DNA from: Campylorhamphus procurvoides
Lineage: Eukaryota; Chordata; Aves; Passeriformes; Dendrocolaptidae
Reading direction: 5' to 3'
Assembly: GCA_013396655.1 (NCBI GenBank)
Contig: WBMV01005979.1
Span: forward strand, 303,744 to 367,743
Length of the DNA stretch: 64,000 bases
Both the position numbers and the translations under genes were made by a program. Positions within the stretch are counted from its first letter, which is position 1; each line of letters starts with the position of its first letter. Positions 24,353-34,448 of this stretch are shown piece by piece. The notes under the pieces were generated by a model. That model saw only the letters and a list, made by a program, of their open reading frames with translations. It did not search any database and was not told where the DNA came from.

Positions 24353-25147
24353 TATGGTGAGTTGATCCTGACTAGATGTCAGGTGCCCACCAAAGTCATT
24401 CTGTCACCCCTCTCTTAGCTGGGCAGGGGAGAGAAAATAAAACAGAAAGCTTGTGAGTTGAGACAAGGGCAGGGAGAGATTACTTGCCAGTTACTGTCAC
24501 GGGCAAAACAGGCATGACTTGGGGAAATTACTTGTTACCAATCAATTCAGAGTAGGATAATGAGAAAATAAAAATAAAAATCTTAAAAGAACCTTCCCTC
24601 AACCCCTTCCTTCTTCCTGGGCTTAACTTCACCCTTGAATTCTCCCCTCCCCTCTCAGCAACACAGAGGGACTGAGAAGGACGTCTGTGGCTAGTGCATT
24701 ACACATTGTCTCTGCCATTCCTTCCTCCTCAGGGGCAGGACTCCTCACACTACCAGCTCCATCGTGGTTCTCTCCCACAGGAGACAGTCTTCCATGAATG
24801 TCTACAGCATGAGTCCTTCCTGCAGGCTGTGGTGCTTCACAAAGTTCTCCAGCATGGATCCCTTCCATGGGGTGCAGTTCCTAAGGAACAGACTGCTTCA
24901 TCGTGGGTTCCCATGGGGTCACAAGTCCTGCCAGCAAATCTGCTCCAGTGTGGATTCCTCTCTCCATGGATCCACAGGTCCTGATAGGAGTCTGCTCCAT
25001 CATAGTCTTCCCATGGGGTCACAGCCTCCTTTGAGGCCGCTTGCTCTAGGGTAGGGTCCTCCAAGGGCTGTAGGTGGATATCTGCTCTACTGTGGGCCTC
25101 CATGGGCAGCAGAGGGACAGACTGCTTTACCATGGTCTGCACCATGG
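24353..25147 (-). mobile_element. Outer LTR-type retroelement, U5-side piece
   Basis: This matches a multicopy avian endogenous-retrovirus LTR that I know by its pattern. The left edge reads TATGGTGAGTTGATCCTG, a worn TG start, which is the minus-strand 3' end. It is followed by AGGTGCCCACCAAAGTC, a CTGTCACGGGCAAAAC block, and then a series of degenerate 50-60 bp units from about 24745 to 25140. Each unit centres on CTCCA or CTTCA, then TGG, with TCCCA or CCTTC and a CATGGGG or CTGCAG box. The element continues at 25611 after a second LTR inserted in it. The sequence looks non-coding; open frames on both strands arise from the tandem units. Family assignment rests on remembered pattern, not a search. 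Confidence 0.7.
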
Positions 25148-25610
25148 TGTGGCAGACTGAAATGGTTTATGGCTTGAATACTGATAAAATCACTGAAGGA
25201 CTTCTGTGCACTGTAGCAAACTGCAAAGACAAAACTGCTTATCGAAGCTCATCCCTTCCTGAATATGCCTACTCATTTGGACTGTGATGGGAACTTGAGA
25301 TAAACGATAGTATTGTCCAGTTATCCTAGGAGAAGAATGAATCCACAGGTGTGAAGGTACTCTCAGCCCTGAGAAGACCACAAAAAGAGGATCAATGGGA
25401 CACCATTGGAATCCAAGAAATGATATTTTTTTACTTATTCTGTGTCTCTGTCATTCTCTTTCTCTTTTCACACCGCTCTCCCTCCCCTGCCCTTTTTCCT
25501 GTTTCTATTACTGTTAAATAAAAATCTCTACTATTGGCTTCAGAATATTGTCTCATTTGCACCTTAAATCGGGCAGAGGAATCTCCTTATTAATTTAAAG
25601 AACCTTATCA
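25148..25610 (+). mobile_element. Solo LTR nested inside the outer LTR
   Basis: The element starts TGTGGCAGACTG and ends ACCTTATCA, giving TG...CA termini and a length of 463 bp. AATAAA sits at 25517-25522, about 90 bases before the 3' end, which fits a plus-strand LTR with a short R-U5. It interrupts the outer element between CTGCACCATGG and CATGGGGCTGCAGG, which are adjacent in intact relatives. The flanks CCATGG (25142-25147) and TCATGG (25615-25620) may be an imperfect 6-bp target duplication. In that case the right edge would extend to 25614. A 6-bp duplication would suggest an ERVK-like integrase. No internal viral genes are present. Confidence 0.7.
25517..25522 (+). promoter_or_regulatory. 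AATAAA polyadenylation hexamer of the nested LTR
   Basis: Canonical hexamer at a plausible position for the R region of a 463-bp LTR. The downstream TCTCATTTGC and later sequence would be U5. Confidence 0.5.
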
Positions 25611-25948
25611 AACCTCATGGGGCTGCAGGGGAATCCCTGCTCAGGTGCCTGGAGCCCATCCTTCTTCTCTTTCTTCACTGACCTTTGCGTCTGCAGGGCT
25701 GTTCCTCTCATGTACACCCTGTCGTCTCTCCAGCTGATGTTGTGCAAATGTTTTTTCCCCTCTTCTAAAATCTGTTGCCCCAGAAGCTCTACTGCTATGA
25801 GTGATGGGCTTGGCCTTGGCCAGCAGTGGGTCTGTCTTGGAGCTGGCTGGCACTGGCTCTGTTGGACTTCTTGGAAGGGGGGAATCTCCTGATGTCTTTT
25901 CACAGAAGCCACCACTGTAGAAAAACTTTGCCACACAAACCCAATACG
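25611..25948 (-). mobile_element. Outer LTR-type retroelement, U3-side piece
   Basis: The sequence resumes with CATGGGGCTGCAGGGGAATC and runs through a CTTCTTCACTGACCTTTGCG block, CTTGGCCTTGGCCAGCAGTG and CAGAAGCCACCACTGTAG, to ACACAAACCCAATACG. In known relatives the last block reads CAAACCCAATACA at the boundary, so the minus-strand start is TG mutated to CG. Joined with 24353-25147 the element is about 1.13 kb. No clear target duplication is seen at the outer edges (left flank AACTTGG, right flank TGCAG). Confidence 0.68.
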
Positions 25949-26969
25949 TGCAGTTTCAGTGGGTACAAATACTTTATGATTAAATCCAGCAGGACAGAGT
26001 GCCAGAAGATGAATCATACAGAGCTTAACACAATCAGAAAATTGTATCTACTAAACACATTCTCTGGCCAGCTCAGCCATTAACAAACTATAAAAGCATT
26101 GGCCTGAATGCTGAATCCAAACAAAATGCAGCAGATGAAACACGTTACTTTCTGGTATTATTATAGTCCTAAATCTAAGGCTACGGAGCCAAATCTCCAA
26201 GATTTTCTCCCTTAGGGATTTGCTGCTGGAGGAAAGGAAGGGTTCCAGAACACTGAGCAATGGTAACGCTTCAAGTACACTGATCACACCAACTACTGAA
26301 AATAATGATAATCTACAGCTGTCATGATAGCAGCATACTTCCTTCATTGCTTGCTTTAATTCAAACCGATAGTTTTGAACCAACAGAACTGGTTGAATTT
26401 TGCATAAATCACTAATGGTAATACTCTTTCAAAGAAAATCACAACATTAATATACCAGGGAGAGCAAGAAATAATTAAAATGTAGTAAATTCCATATAGA
26501 GGTTTTCAATATTAATGTGAAGCATCTTAGTCAATAAAAAAAGAACAGTAGCTTTAGTTCTTAGAAATTAATATTTAAAAACAATACTTTAATGCATTTT
26601 CTTCTAGTTGCTTTTCCCCCCCTTGAAATCTTCATTCTTCTTGACAATAATGGCATTTTTTTCTCCAACTAATACCTTTCATTTTGCTTTTATATGAGCC
26701 GAAATGATGACACATCTCACACATCCCTCCCCCATCACTGGACTGCATTGTATAGCTTCATAAATCTCAAATGCAGAGATTGCTCTTTCTGTAAAAAGAA
26801 TCCAACTTCAAGCCCTTTTATTATGAGCCCAACTCAGCTGCCCCTCTTCATGCTGAAGCGTTTGTGTAAGAAAACTGAGACTCCCCACAGAAGGTGGCAA
26901 TTGCTGGTGCATGTCTGCAGCTGTCAGATTGAGCAGCACTTCAGAGAAATGCTTTCAGATCCTCCAAGA

Positions 26970-27130
26970 TTTGGTTTATAATTAGCTTTGATATATAGCC
27001 ATCTCTGAGCCTGACCCTATTCATGCACGAGTCACTGTGACATTTCCTTACTGTTTACAGGCATCCACAATAGATTTACAAACATGAAAGCAGCCCAGGG
27101 TGAGCACTCCAAATACCTTACAGATAGAGG
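26970..27130. other. Candidate conserved non-coding block
   Basis: Non-repetitive sequence with TATAATTAGC near 26977, TGTTTACA (forkhead-type core) near 27051, and balanced composition without simple repeats. It resembles vertebrate conserved non-coding DNA in texture only. Confidence 0.18.
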
Positions 27131-28021
27131 TATTTGGATTCAATAACAGGATTAGTGATTTTCGATTACTAAGGAAGAAACCAATTAACCATATAATGTT
27201 TGATCTATTTTAGTAATAAAAAAAAAAGGAGTTACAGATTCTTGGCCACTTCTTGGAATCTTCTGTGGCTAGAAAATGGCTGTTTTGTAATTAATTGATT
27301 TGAAAGCAGAGAGATAAAGGTGCGATCTCAACAGCTTTACTATTTTAAAAATGAGTAATAGAGTTCCCATGAATAAGGAAAGGGCACAGCCAAATGCCAG
27401 CATTGGAGAGTTACAGTCAAAGCCAGGCTTTGACATCTGGCCCCTGTGCTTGCCAAGTTTGTTCAATGAGGGATTGCAATGGATGAATGTGTTAAAAAAG
27501 TGAAAGAGAGCTGAGAAGGGATACAAAACAACCACCTTTCCCTCCCATCTTTCCTCCTCCTCCACCCCCATATGTTACAGTGCTAGTGAAAAGAATGATA
27601 TCCTGCCAAAGTAACAGTTCAATTCCATGTCTGTGACAACAGTTTTGGAACATGAAAGCTGTTCTAAAACCTAAGCTTGCATCAAAGTCTAATCTTTGAC
27701 CTACAAGATAGGATGTTTGGAGTGGAGCTCAGAAAACTGGCCTTTTCAAGCCCTACAAAATCAGGTCATTCAAATTTGCTGTGATCATGCTGCTTTAAAA
27801 ATTCTGGTTCCCACCACTGTTATCTCTTGACAGCGCATTGGGTCAGCAGATTGCTGGTGAGCCACGGGGTACCTGATACTATTGGCCATCATTAATGGCT
27901 GATTGAGAACTACTAGACTTCATCTTGTGGTTTTCCGGTAAGTTGGCTCTTTTTTATTTTTTGAAGAGTATTCTTAATCCATTTGTAAGGGCTTATGCAC
28001 TGTAGCAAATAACTACCACTT

Positions 28022-28260
28022 AGAGCCTGTCTACATTTGCTGCTGAGGGAAAATGATCTGAATTAAACATAGTGATTTTGAAATTGATTATTGAAGTTAC
28101 ATTAATCCCCTATGCCAGTGGAAACTATTATGCAAAATGATACTTTCAGTCACTATAATTTGCTTCCCTTTGGACTTTTAGAAGTGACTGAAATTAAATT
28201 GAATTTAACCTTGTTTCTTTCTGAATAACAGGGTCCATATAAGAGGTTTAATCTGGTTTT
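28022..28260. repeat. Possible ancient amniote repeat relic
   Basis: GAGCCTGTCTACATTTGCTG at the left, and GGTTTAATCTGGTTTTACAG with TTATTTAGATTAACTTT at the right, resemble ends of very old non-autonomous repeats common in birds and turtles, whose termini read like gcctgtctacac. The middle cannot be matched by eye. Confidence 0.2.
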
Positions 28261-30352
28261 ACAGTTATTTAGATTAACTTTACTAAGAAAGATGATAGAA
28301 ATTACATGGGAAAAGATAAATAGAGATTAGAGAAAAGCCCTTTACAATATGTAAACAGTATCTTGTTTCCCAACCCTTGTTTTACAGAAACTTCAGATTC
28401 AGTAGTCATTATTTGTAATTAAACTGCCATGAGAATATTGAAATAAGTTGAATGTAGGCTTTAATCAAATGTATATATATGCACTTCTACCTTTGCAATC
28501 TGTGGACTACACAAAAATATGACAATCAGTCACCTATGCTTATGTCACAGGGTATGGGCTTTGAAATACAAAGCAGGATATGGCAGAAGGAGAGGTCTAG
28601 TAACTGTTGTTTATTATCAATTTCTGGGCTGATAAGACTATAGAGTAATTTGGGTTTTTTTCAGCTTTTCCCAGGGTTTCATGCCCCAATTCCCCTACTG
28701 CAGACATCAGCAACCAGCTGTGGACACTTGCAGTGTGGAAAGTGTGTTTGCATTTACCATCTAGAAGTTCTCTATGGACAATCAAAAGTAACTAGACCTT
28801 CTAAGATGCTCTTCATCTCATCCTGAAGCAGCTCCTAAATCATGCTTTAAACAAATCTATCTCCCTCCTTACCAAAGGACCTCTCAGCTAGGTGAGACAC
28901 TGATCTTTGTTGCTCGGGTATCTAAAGTTAGGAGAGACCAGCTTGTCTTCCCAGGCATTCAGACAAATATTAGAGTACAGTTCGTGTCCTCTGGTAATGC
29001 AAATTCTTTCTCTGTTCAAGATGGACAGGGGTGTTTCTAAGAAACGGTGCTGTCATTTTCAGTTCAAAGTTTCCTGGCATGTTAACGACCAATGTCACAT
29101 TTAGGGAAATCCGGGCAACTTGTTATCCTCTTCAGGAAAAGGGAAAATGTGAAGAGAGAAATCAGCTTTTATTTGTACCTCTTCTGTCTCTTTGCTCTTT
29201 CATTACAGGATCAAACTAGTTCAGGAGCTTTAATATTTCAATGAAGACAACTTTCACAGACTCAAGGCAAGTGTTTTTTCTATAACTGCTCAATTAATGA
29301 ACTGTACTGAAAGGATTTCTTCATTCAGTGGATTGTTATAACTCACCATTTGGTTCTAAGCTTTATCAATAACCTTATTCTTTCATCAAAAACTAATTTA
29401 AAATTATTTTGTTTTGCATAAAATATTAGCAGAATGAGAAATATCAGATATTTTAAAACTAGTTTATTCCACCTACATGCTTAAATGCATTTCACTCACC
29501 TTTTTAAAGAGTGCATCTATGTGATATACATAAACCAAGCTGTCACCCACTGGCCATATCAGAGGGTTTTTTAAGGATACTTTCATATTAATCTGTCTCT
29601 CTTACATAATTTTTTTTTGCAAAGGACTTTACAGAAGACAGCTGTAATTATATTGTTCCTTGTTTGCAGAGGACTATGGAAACTACCACGTCTAAGTGGC
29701 ATCTGCTGCCCAATTATCACTGATGTCCCAGAAATGATATTTATGGTCCTGTAGAACGAGCTGTGATTCCCACCATGCTTCAAGCTGCCCATGGTTTCAA
29801 GGGAGGAAAAAGGATAGTGCCATGGTCTAAAGCACCCTCTTTTTCCCTATCCCACCTTTAAAGGGCTGGAACAAAATGCAAAGTCCATTTTTTCTCATAA
29901 AACAGGTAGGAATTAGATTCGCTCCAAGCAGTGCCTGGAGATGAAGTCAAGTGTGTGCTGCCAGTTCAGGCCTTGAGCCTTCCAGTTATAAATCCCAATT
30001 CTCCAAACTGGTCAGTCAGTAACAGACTACAGCAAAAACCCTAAGTGAAGCCATTCTAGGTGATATCTCTGGCAGACTCAAGTGTAGCTCTGAGATCAAT
30101 GGGGTGACAAATTTGGGAAACTGTTCATGTGTTCATCAGCATTGTACAAAGATGAAAGATTTCAAGTAAAATTTTGCACATGCTCAGTATCACCGGACTT
30201 CTGGCCCCTGAGAAATTTATTAAGTTTATCGTTGAGTTGCCCTGTGGTGTGTTATTAAGTGCAACTATTCATAAGCTGTGAGGGGATTCTCTGTCTGAAA
30301 ATGCATTTTGAAGAGCACCCCATTCTCCCCAACAGATAAAGGGCCAGATTCA

Positions 30353-30357
30353 GCTCT
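30353..30357. repeat. Target-site duplication, left, GCTCT
   Basis: Exact 5-bp flank of LTR copy 2. It pairs with 30981-30985. Confidence 0.75.
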
Positions 30358-30980
30358 TATTACACACCAGATCAGTGATTATTGGGTCAGAAGCACTTTG
30401 TGGGTGTGTATGTCCCACCTAGAGGGAGTGGCCACAGTAGATAAAGATGCACGCATGACGTCTCCATCTTGCCCTGGTCTCCTCTTCTCGAAGCCCTCAA
30501 CATGTGACCTTCTAAGTGGTAATTATATTGTTCTCCCATCTCTTTTCCTTTTTTATTCTTTTTTCTCTTAATCTTTCTGCCTTTATTCTTTTCTTCCTCT
30601 TGTGGGTAACCAAAACACCTATTTTCTGTATTTCACTTAAGTCATGAGTACCTCACTTAAGCTGCATGGAGTTTGTCTTTTCTGGGTGTAACAAAGGTTC
30701 TCAATGTTGTAGCAATGCTTGCTAGTCTTGGTAAACTGTTGTAATGCTTTTGTGAAGTTGCATGTTAATTTTGTAACCCCCTTTTTGCCAAAACACCTCT
30801 ATTCTCACCAAATTAAACAAAATCTCTTAGAGAAAAATGTATAGTTTTTGTATGGACATGAACTCAAGTTATCAAAGAATGAAAAGGCTTTACAAGAGTT
30901 TGTGTAGGCAAAATCTCTTGAAGTCTGAAATTAAAGTGAACAACTGATAAAGCTTAAAGCTTCTGAACTGGGTTGTAACA
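30358..30980 (+). mobile_element. Solo LTR (copy 2), same family as 1301-2133
   Basis: The element begins TATTACACACCAGAT, which aligns to the copy 1 start TGTCAGAGACCAGAT (TG worn to TA), and ends GGGTTGTAACA exactly like copy 1. Exact GCTCT repeats flank it (30353-30357 and 30981-30985), confirming both edges and a 5-bp duplication. It is about 210 bp shorter than copy 1. The sequence equivalent to copy 1 positions about 1355-1572 is absent, and the join lies near 30408. The shared part is highly similar, with near-identity over copy 2 positions about 30588-30760. AATAAA near the 3' end is changed to GATAAA. No viral genes are next to it. Confidence 0.87.
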
Positions 30981-30985
30981 GCTCT
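30981..30985. repeat. Target-site duplication, right, GCTCT
   Basis: Exact copy of 30353-30357. Confidence 0.75.
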
Positions 30986-32497
30986 CCAAGGTGCATCACT
31001 GCCAGAGAGTCTGGCAGTCTAGCCTGACCTCCTGAGTGTAGTTCAACTGTGGAAGTGACAGCCAGAAGAGGAAGTGGACTCAGTGCCAAAAGCAGAGCCA
31101 TTTGGAGAAAGCAGAAATGTGGTGAAGGTAGGGCAGCAAGCAAAGAATCACCTCTATTGCATTACACACAGGTTCAGATGTAAAGCATTTTATTGCATTG
31201 CCAAAATCACACTTTTATTCTGTCCAAGTGGCCAACCAGCCAGCTTTCATGCAGCAACTAGAGCTCTGTTGTGTCCATATCCAGATGTGCTTATGTGTCG
31301 CTAGATTGGAAACACCAGGATCCCGTGTGAGCTGAGCCCACATATTCCAGAAGGCTGACTATCAAAGCCTAAATAAATTTTTATTGGCCTTTCTGTTGAG
31401 GATTTCTCTCATCAGAATTTAGGCTGGGTCTTGAGCAGGACATCATTGTGTAAAACAAGTTCAAGGCTTGCAAAGTTCCTGAATGGTGTTTCTAAAAGTC
31501 TCATGTTGCTTGCTCCCTGCCCAGTTTCACTTTCAAGGACTTTGGGAACAAAACAGTATTTAAGAGCTTTGGATGCAGGCTACATATAATTTGGTACAAG
31601 AGAGTACTTCTTTTCCTCCCCATGGTGCCTAGCTTGCTGAAGCAGCTGAAAGACCTGAGTTTTAGTGATAAAATGTTCTCAAGTGCCCAAAGTTATGCTC
31701 CAGTGAAAGGCTAAATGTTAGCACTTAGTCTGAACTGAACATCCAGCTGTTTATTTCTCCCAGAAAACTTCACAATAAACATTCAAACATACAGCTGATT
31801 AAGAGATCTTCCTCTGCGCAGTGATTGCTGACACAGTCTCTCAGGAGACCAGAGCCACCAGCGCTCCCATTCAGGAAGTCTGGCTCTATCTAAACTCCAG
31901 CAGAGCACCATGTGGGTCTGCAAGTCACGGGCAAGGACACTGTGACAGAACTTGCAGAGGCAAAAATGTAAGCTTGGTGAGCTAGGAGGATTGGAAACAG
32001 GGATTAGTCTTCCTCTGTAATGATGGTATCTTCTGGAGGGCAAGGCACATGGGATACTGGTTATCCAGCTGGACCAGTTACTCACTTGGATAAAGCCCCA
32101 GAAAAGATCTTGAATATTAATACGAGAGCCTGAGTCTTCTGTTTAGCAGGTAAATGCCCTGACTACCACATTTTCTGAAATGCACATGCTCTCTGATTTT
32201 GCCCAGAGTCTAAAGAACTTTGCTATTTAATGTGACCATATCAAGAAGAGGCATGGACACCGACCACATCCAGATTACCCTTCTTGATAGGGGACATAGA
32301 AGAAGGTACCAGGAGATGATGTTTTCAACCACTGAAGAAGGAAGTGGTATTAGTTTCTTACTTTCTGCATTGCCACCCTGGTACTTTCAACTCTGCTTTA
32401 TTGCAAAGAAGGGACTCTGTCTATCCTTGCAAAAACTGACTGCAGCTTTCTGTCTAGTGATCCACACTGTGTGTGGATCCAGACTGTATGCATACAG

Positions 32498-32518
32498 ATA
32501 TATATATGTGTGTGTGTC
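32498..32518. repeat. (TA)n(TG)n microsatellite
   Basis: ATATATATATG followed by five to six TG units. It gives the YIYVCVSVGVYG-like translation seen in this frame. Confidence 0.75.
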
Positions 32519-34432
32519 TGTAGGAGTGTATGGATATGAAAATATATATGAAGGTATACTTCTTCAATCTTGCCTCAGACCTTCCATTGTACCTAGTGTC
32601 TCTTAATGGCAAGATTCAGATGTCTACTGCTGAAGGTATCATGTCAGCTTATAACTGTCCTTTTCAAGCCTTGGGTTTCACCCCAAGAGCCAGGAGCCCT
32701 GTTAGAGGCCTTTCAGAGCTTTGCTTTCAAGTACACATATCCGTTATTGCACCCAGACCTCAGGTATCAAAACAGATTTACTTACTTCTCAGGTAATTCT
32801 ATGAAGAACATGAAGGTAATTAATGAATAATGTGACGCAGGGATTTGATTATATACCAACAGGAACTAAAGAGCACAAAAGGTCAAAGGAATGATATGTT
32901 AAAAGTTTGACAACCTGTTGTTTTGTGCACCTGCATTTTGGGAAGGGAAAGAGGGGATTAAAGGTTTCTCAGAGTTGGGCCACATTCTTTCCATGATTAT
33001 TTAAGCATTACATGAAGCAGATTCTAGCTTACTCAAATACCCGATTAGTGCAGATAAGACTGGCATGGAGCAGGCATTCAGTGTGTGAGGTCAAATATGT
33101 TTTGCTGGAATGAAATGTACTTATCAAATGTGTTGTGGTTCACCAGGGGAAGGTTTAGGAGCCTTGATTCCTTCCTGGATTTTTTTTTCTTGGTTCAGAA
33201 TGGTGTAGACTTCACAGAGTTCATGATATGTCTAAATGAAAAATTCTTGCTAAAGTAGCTATATTAACATGGTGTGTGGAAATGCAATCTTGTGGGCAGT
33301 TTATTCTGGTAAAAGATGTCATTATAAAGGGTGGTGCTTAGAAATATGGTATAGTGCTGCCTATAAAATAGTTCCTTTTTTGGGTATGAGCTGCCTGCTT
33401 GTTAGGTAGCTTTGACAAGCTAATTTCAGTAGTGTAGACTGAGCTCCAGAGGGTCAGCTACCCAGTCATGCAGTTTTTGTTTGTCAGCAAGTTCTTGAAA
33501 ACCATGCCTGATGAATCTAAATCAGTGCTTTAGTGCAGACCATTTATCCCTCTGTACCTTGCTCTGGGTCATGGTGCAGTCTCTGAGCAAGCTGGACTGC
33601 TTTTGGTTGAGCTAAACAAAATAATGAGCTTCAAGAGAGCCTTTAGTGTGTTCCAGCCAGTTGTGAACATTCAATCCATGGGATGAGACGAGATCTATCT
33701 GCGGTGCTGCTCCCTGAAATAGGGATAGTGTGTCCTGCACATCCTTAACATCAGCTGTCCCATTCTGCAGATTCATTCCTGTTATATGTCACTTCTTACT
33801 AATGCATATATGAACCAGTTTTTGGAGCCAAGGTTTTGGAATGGAAGGGAAAACAAGGTGTAATAAAGCATTTCTATTTCTGAGCTGTACTTGGCATCAG
33901 TGTTGGGTTTTGTCACTGAGCAGCACAGGCATTTTCCTGCTTAAGATCAAGATCTGTGGAATGACTAGACTGGCAATAGGTCTTTCATGCTGCATTTATT
34001 ATTTCAAAAGAGATTTTAGTTTCCTCTGCATGAGCAAGCAGAACAGCATGATTCCTTGTCTCCCGTCAGGACTCAGGGCATGAGATAGAGAAAGGCTAAT
34101 ACTACTGAATCAACAATATTTTGACTTCACTATAGAGACTTCTTTGTGTGGGAACAGAGCTCTGTGATCTGTGTGGCTTGCAATTTCAGCGCTGGTCTTC
34201 TCCTGTGGCAAAGCCTGTCCCCTAAAAATAAATGCAAAGTGAGCTCTGTAGGTCTGTCCAAAGGAGACTACAGAACAGATTTGTGTAAATCGCTAGATGA
34301 TAGATAATCATGTTGATTATGTTTAAGAAGTTTTGTTTCTTCAGTGAAGTGGTATGTTGTATCCTGATTAGTAAAATTGTTTCAATTTAAAAATGGAATA
34401 CAATGGCCAGTTGTGACATGTTTACTGCTTCC

Positions 34433-34448
34433 TTTTTTTTTTTTTTTT
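34433..34448. repeat. T16 homopolymer
   Basis: A 16-base T run without an attached recognisable retroposon. Confidence 0.7.

Larger units (their letters stand above)
25949..30352. other. Unique stretch, no firm gene
   Basis: About 4.4 kb. A minus-strand frame at 26051-26383 looks protein-like but has uncertain splice sites (see findings). 26970-27130 is a candidate conserved block. The part near 28020-28260 opens with AGAGCCTGTCTACATTTGC and may be an old amniote repeat. No RNA gene was seen. Confidence 0.45.

Noticed and set aside
1301..30980. The two related LTRs as the ends of one 29-kb provirus
   Set aside because: Each has its own, different 5-bp target duplication (ACTGG and GCTCT) on both sides, and no viral genes lie between. 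They are independent solo LTRs.
32220..32606. 128-codon plus-strand frame
   Set aside because: Its later part translates a TA/TG microsatellite, and the rest has no recognisable features.
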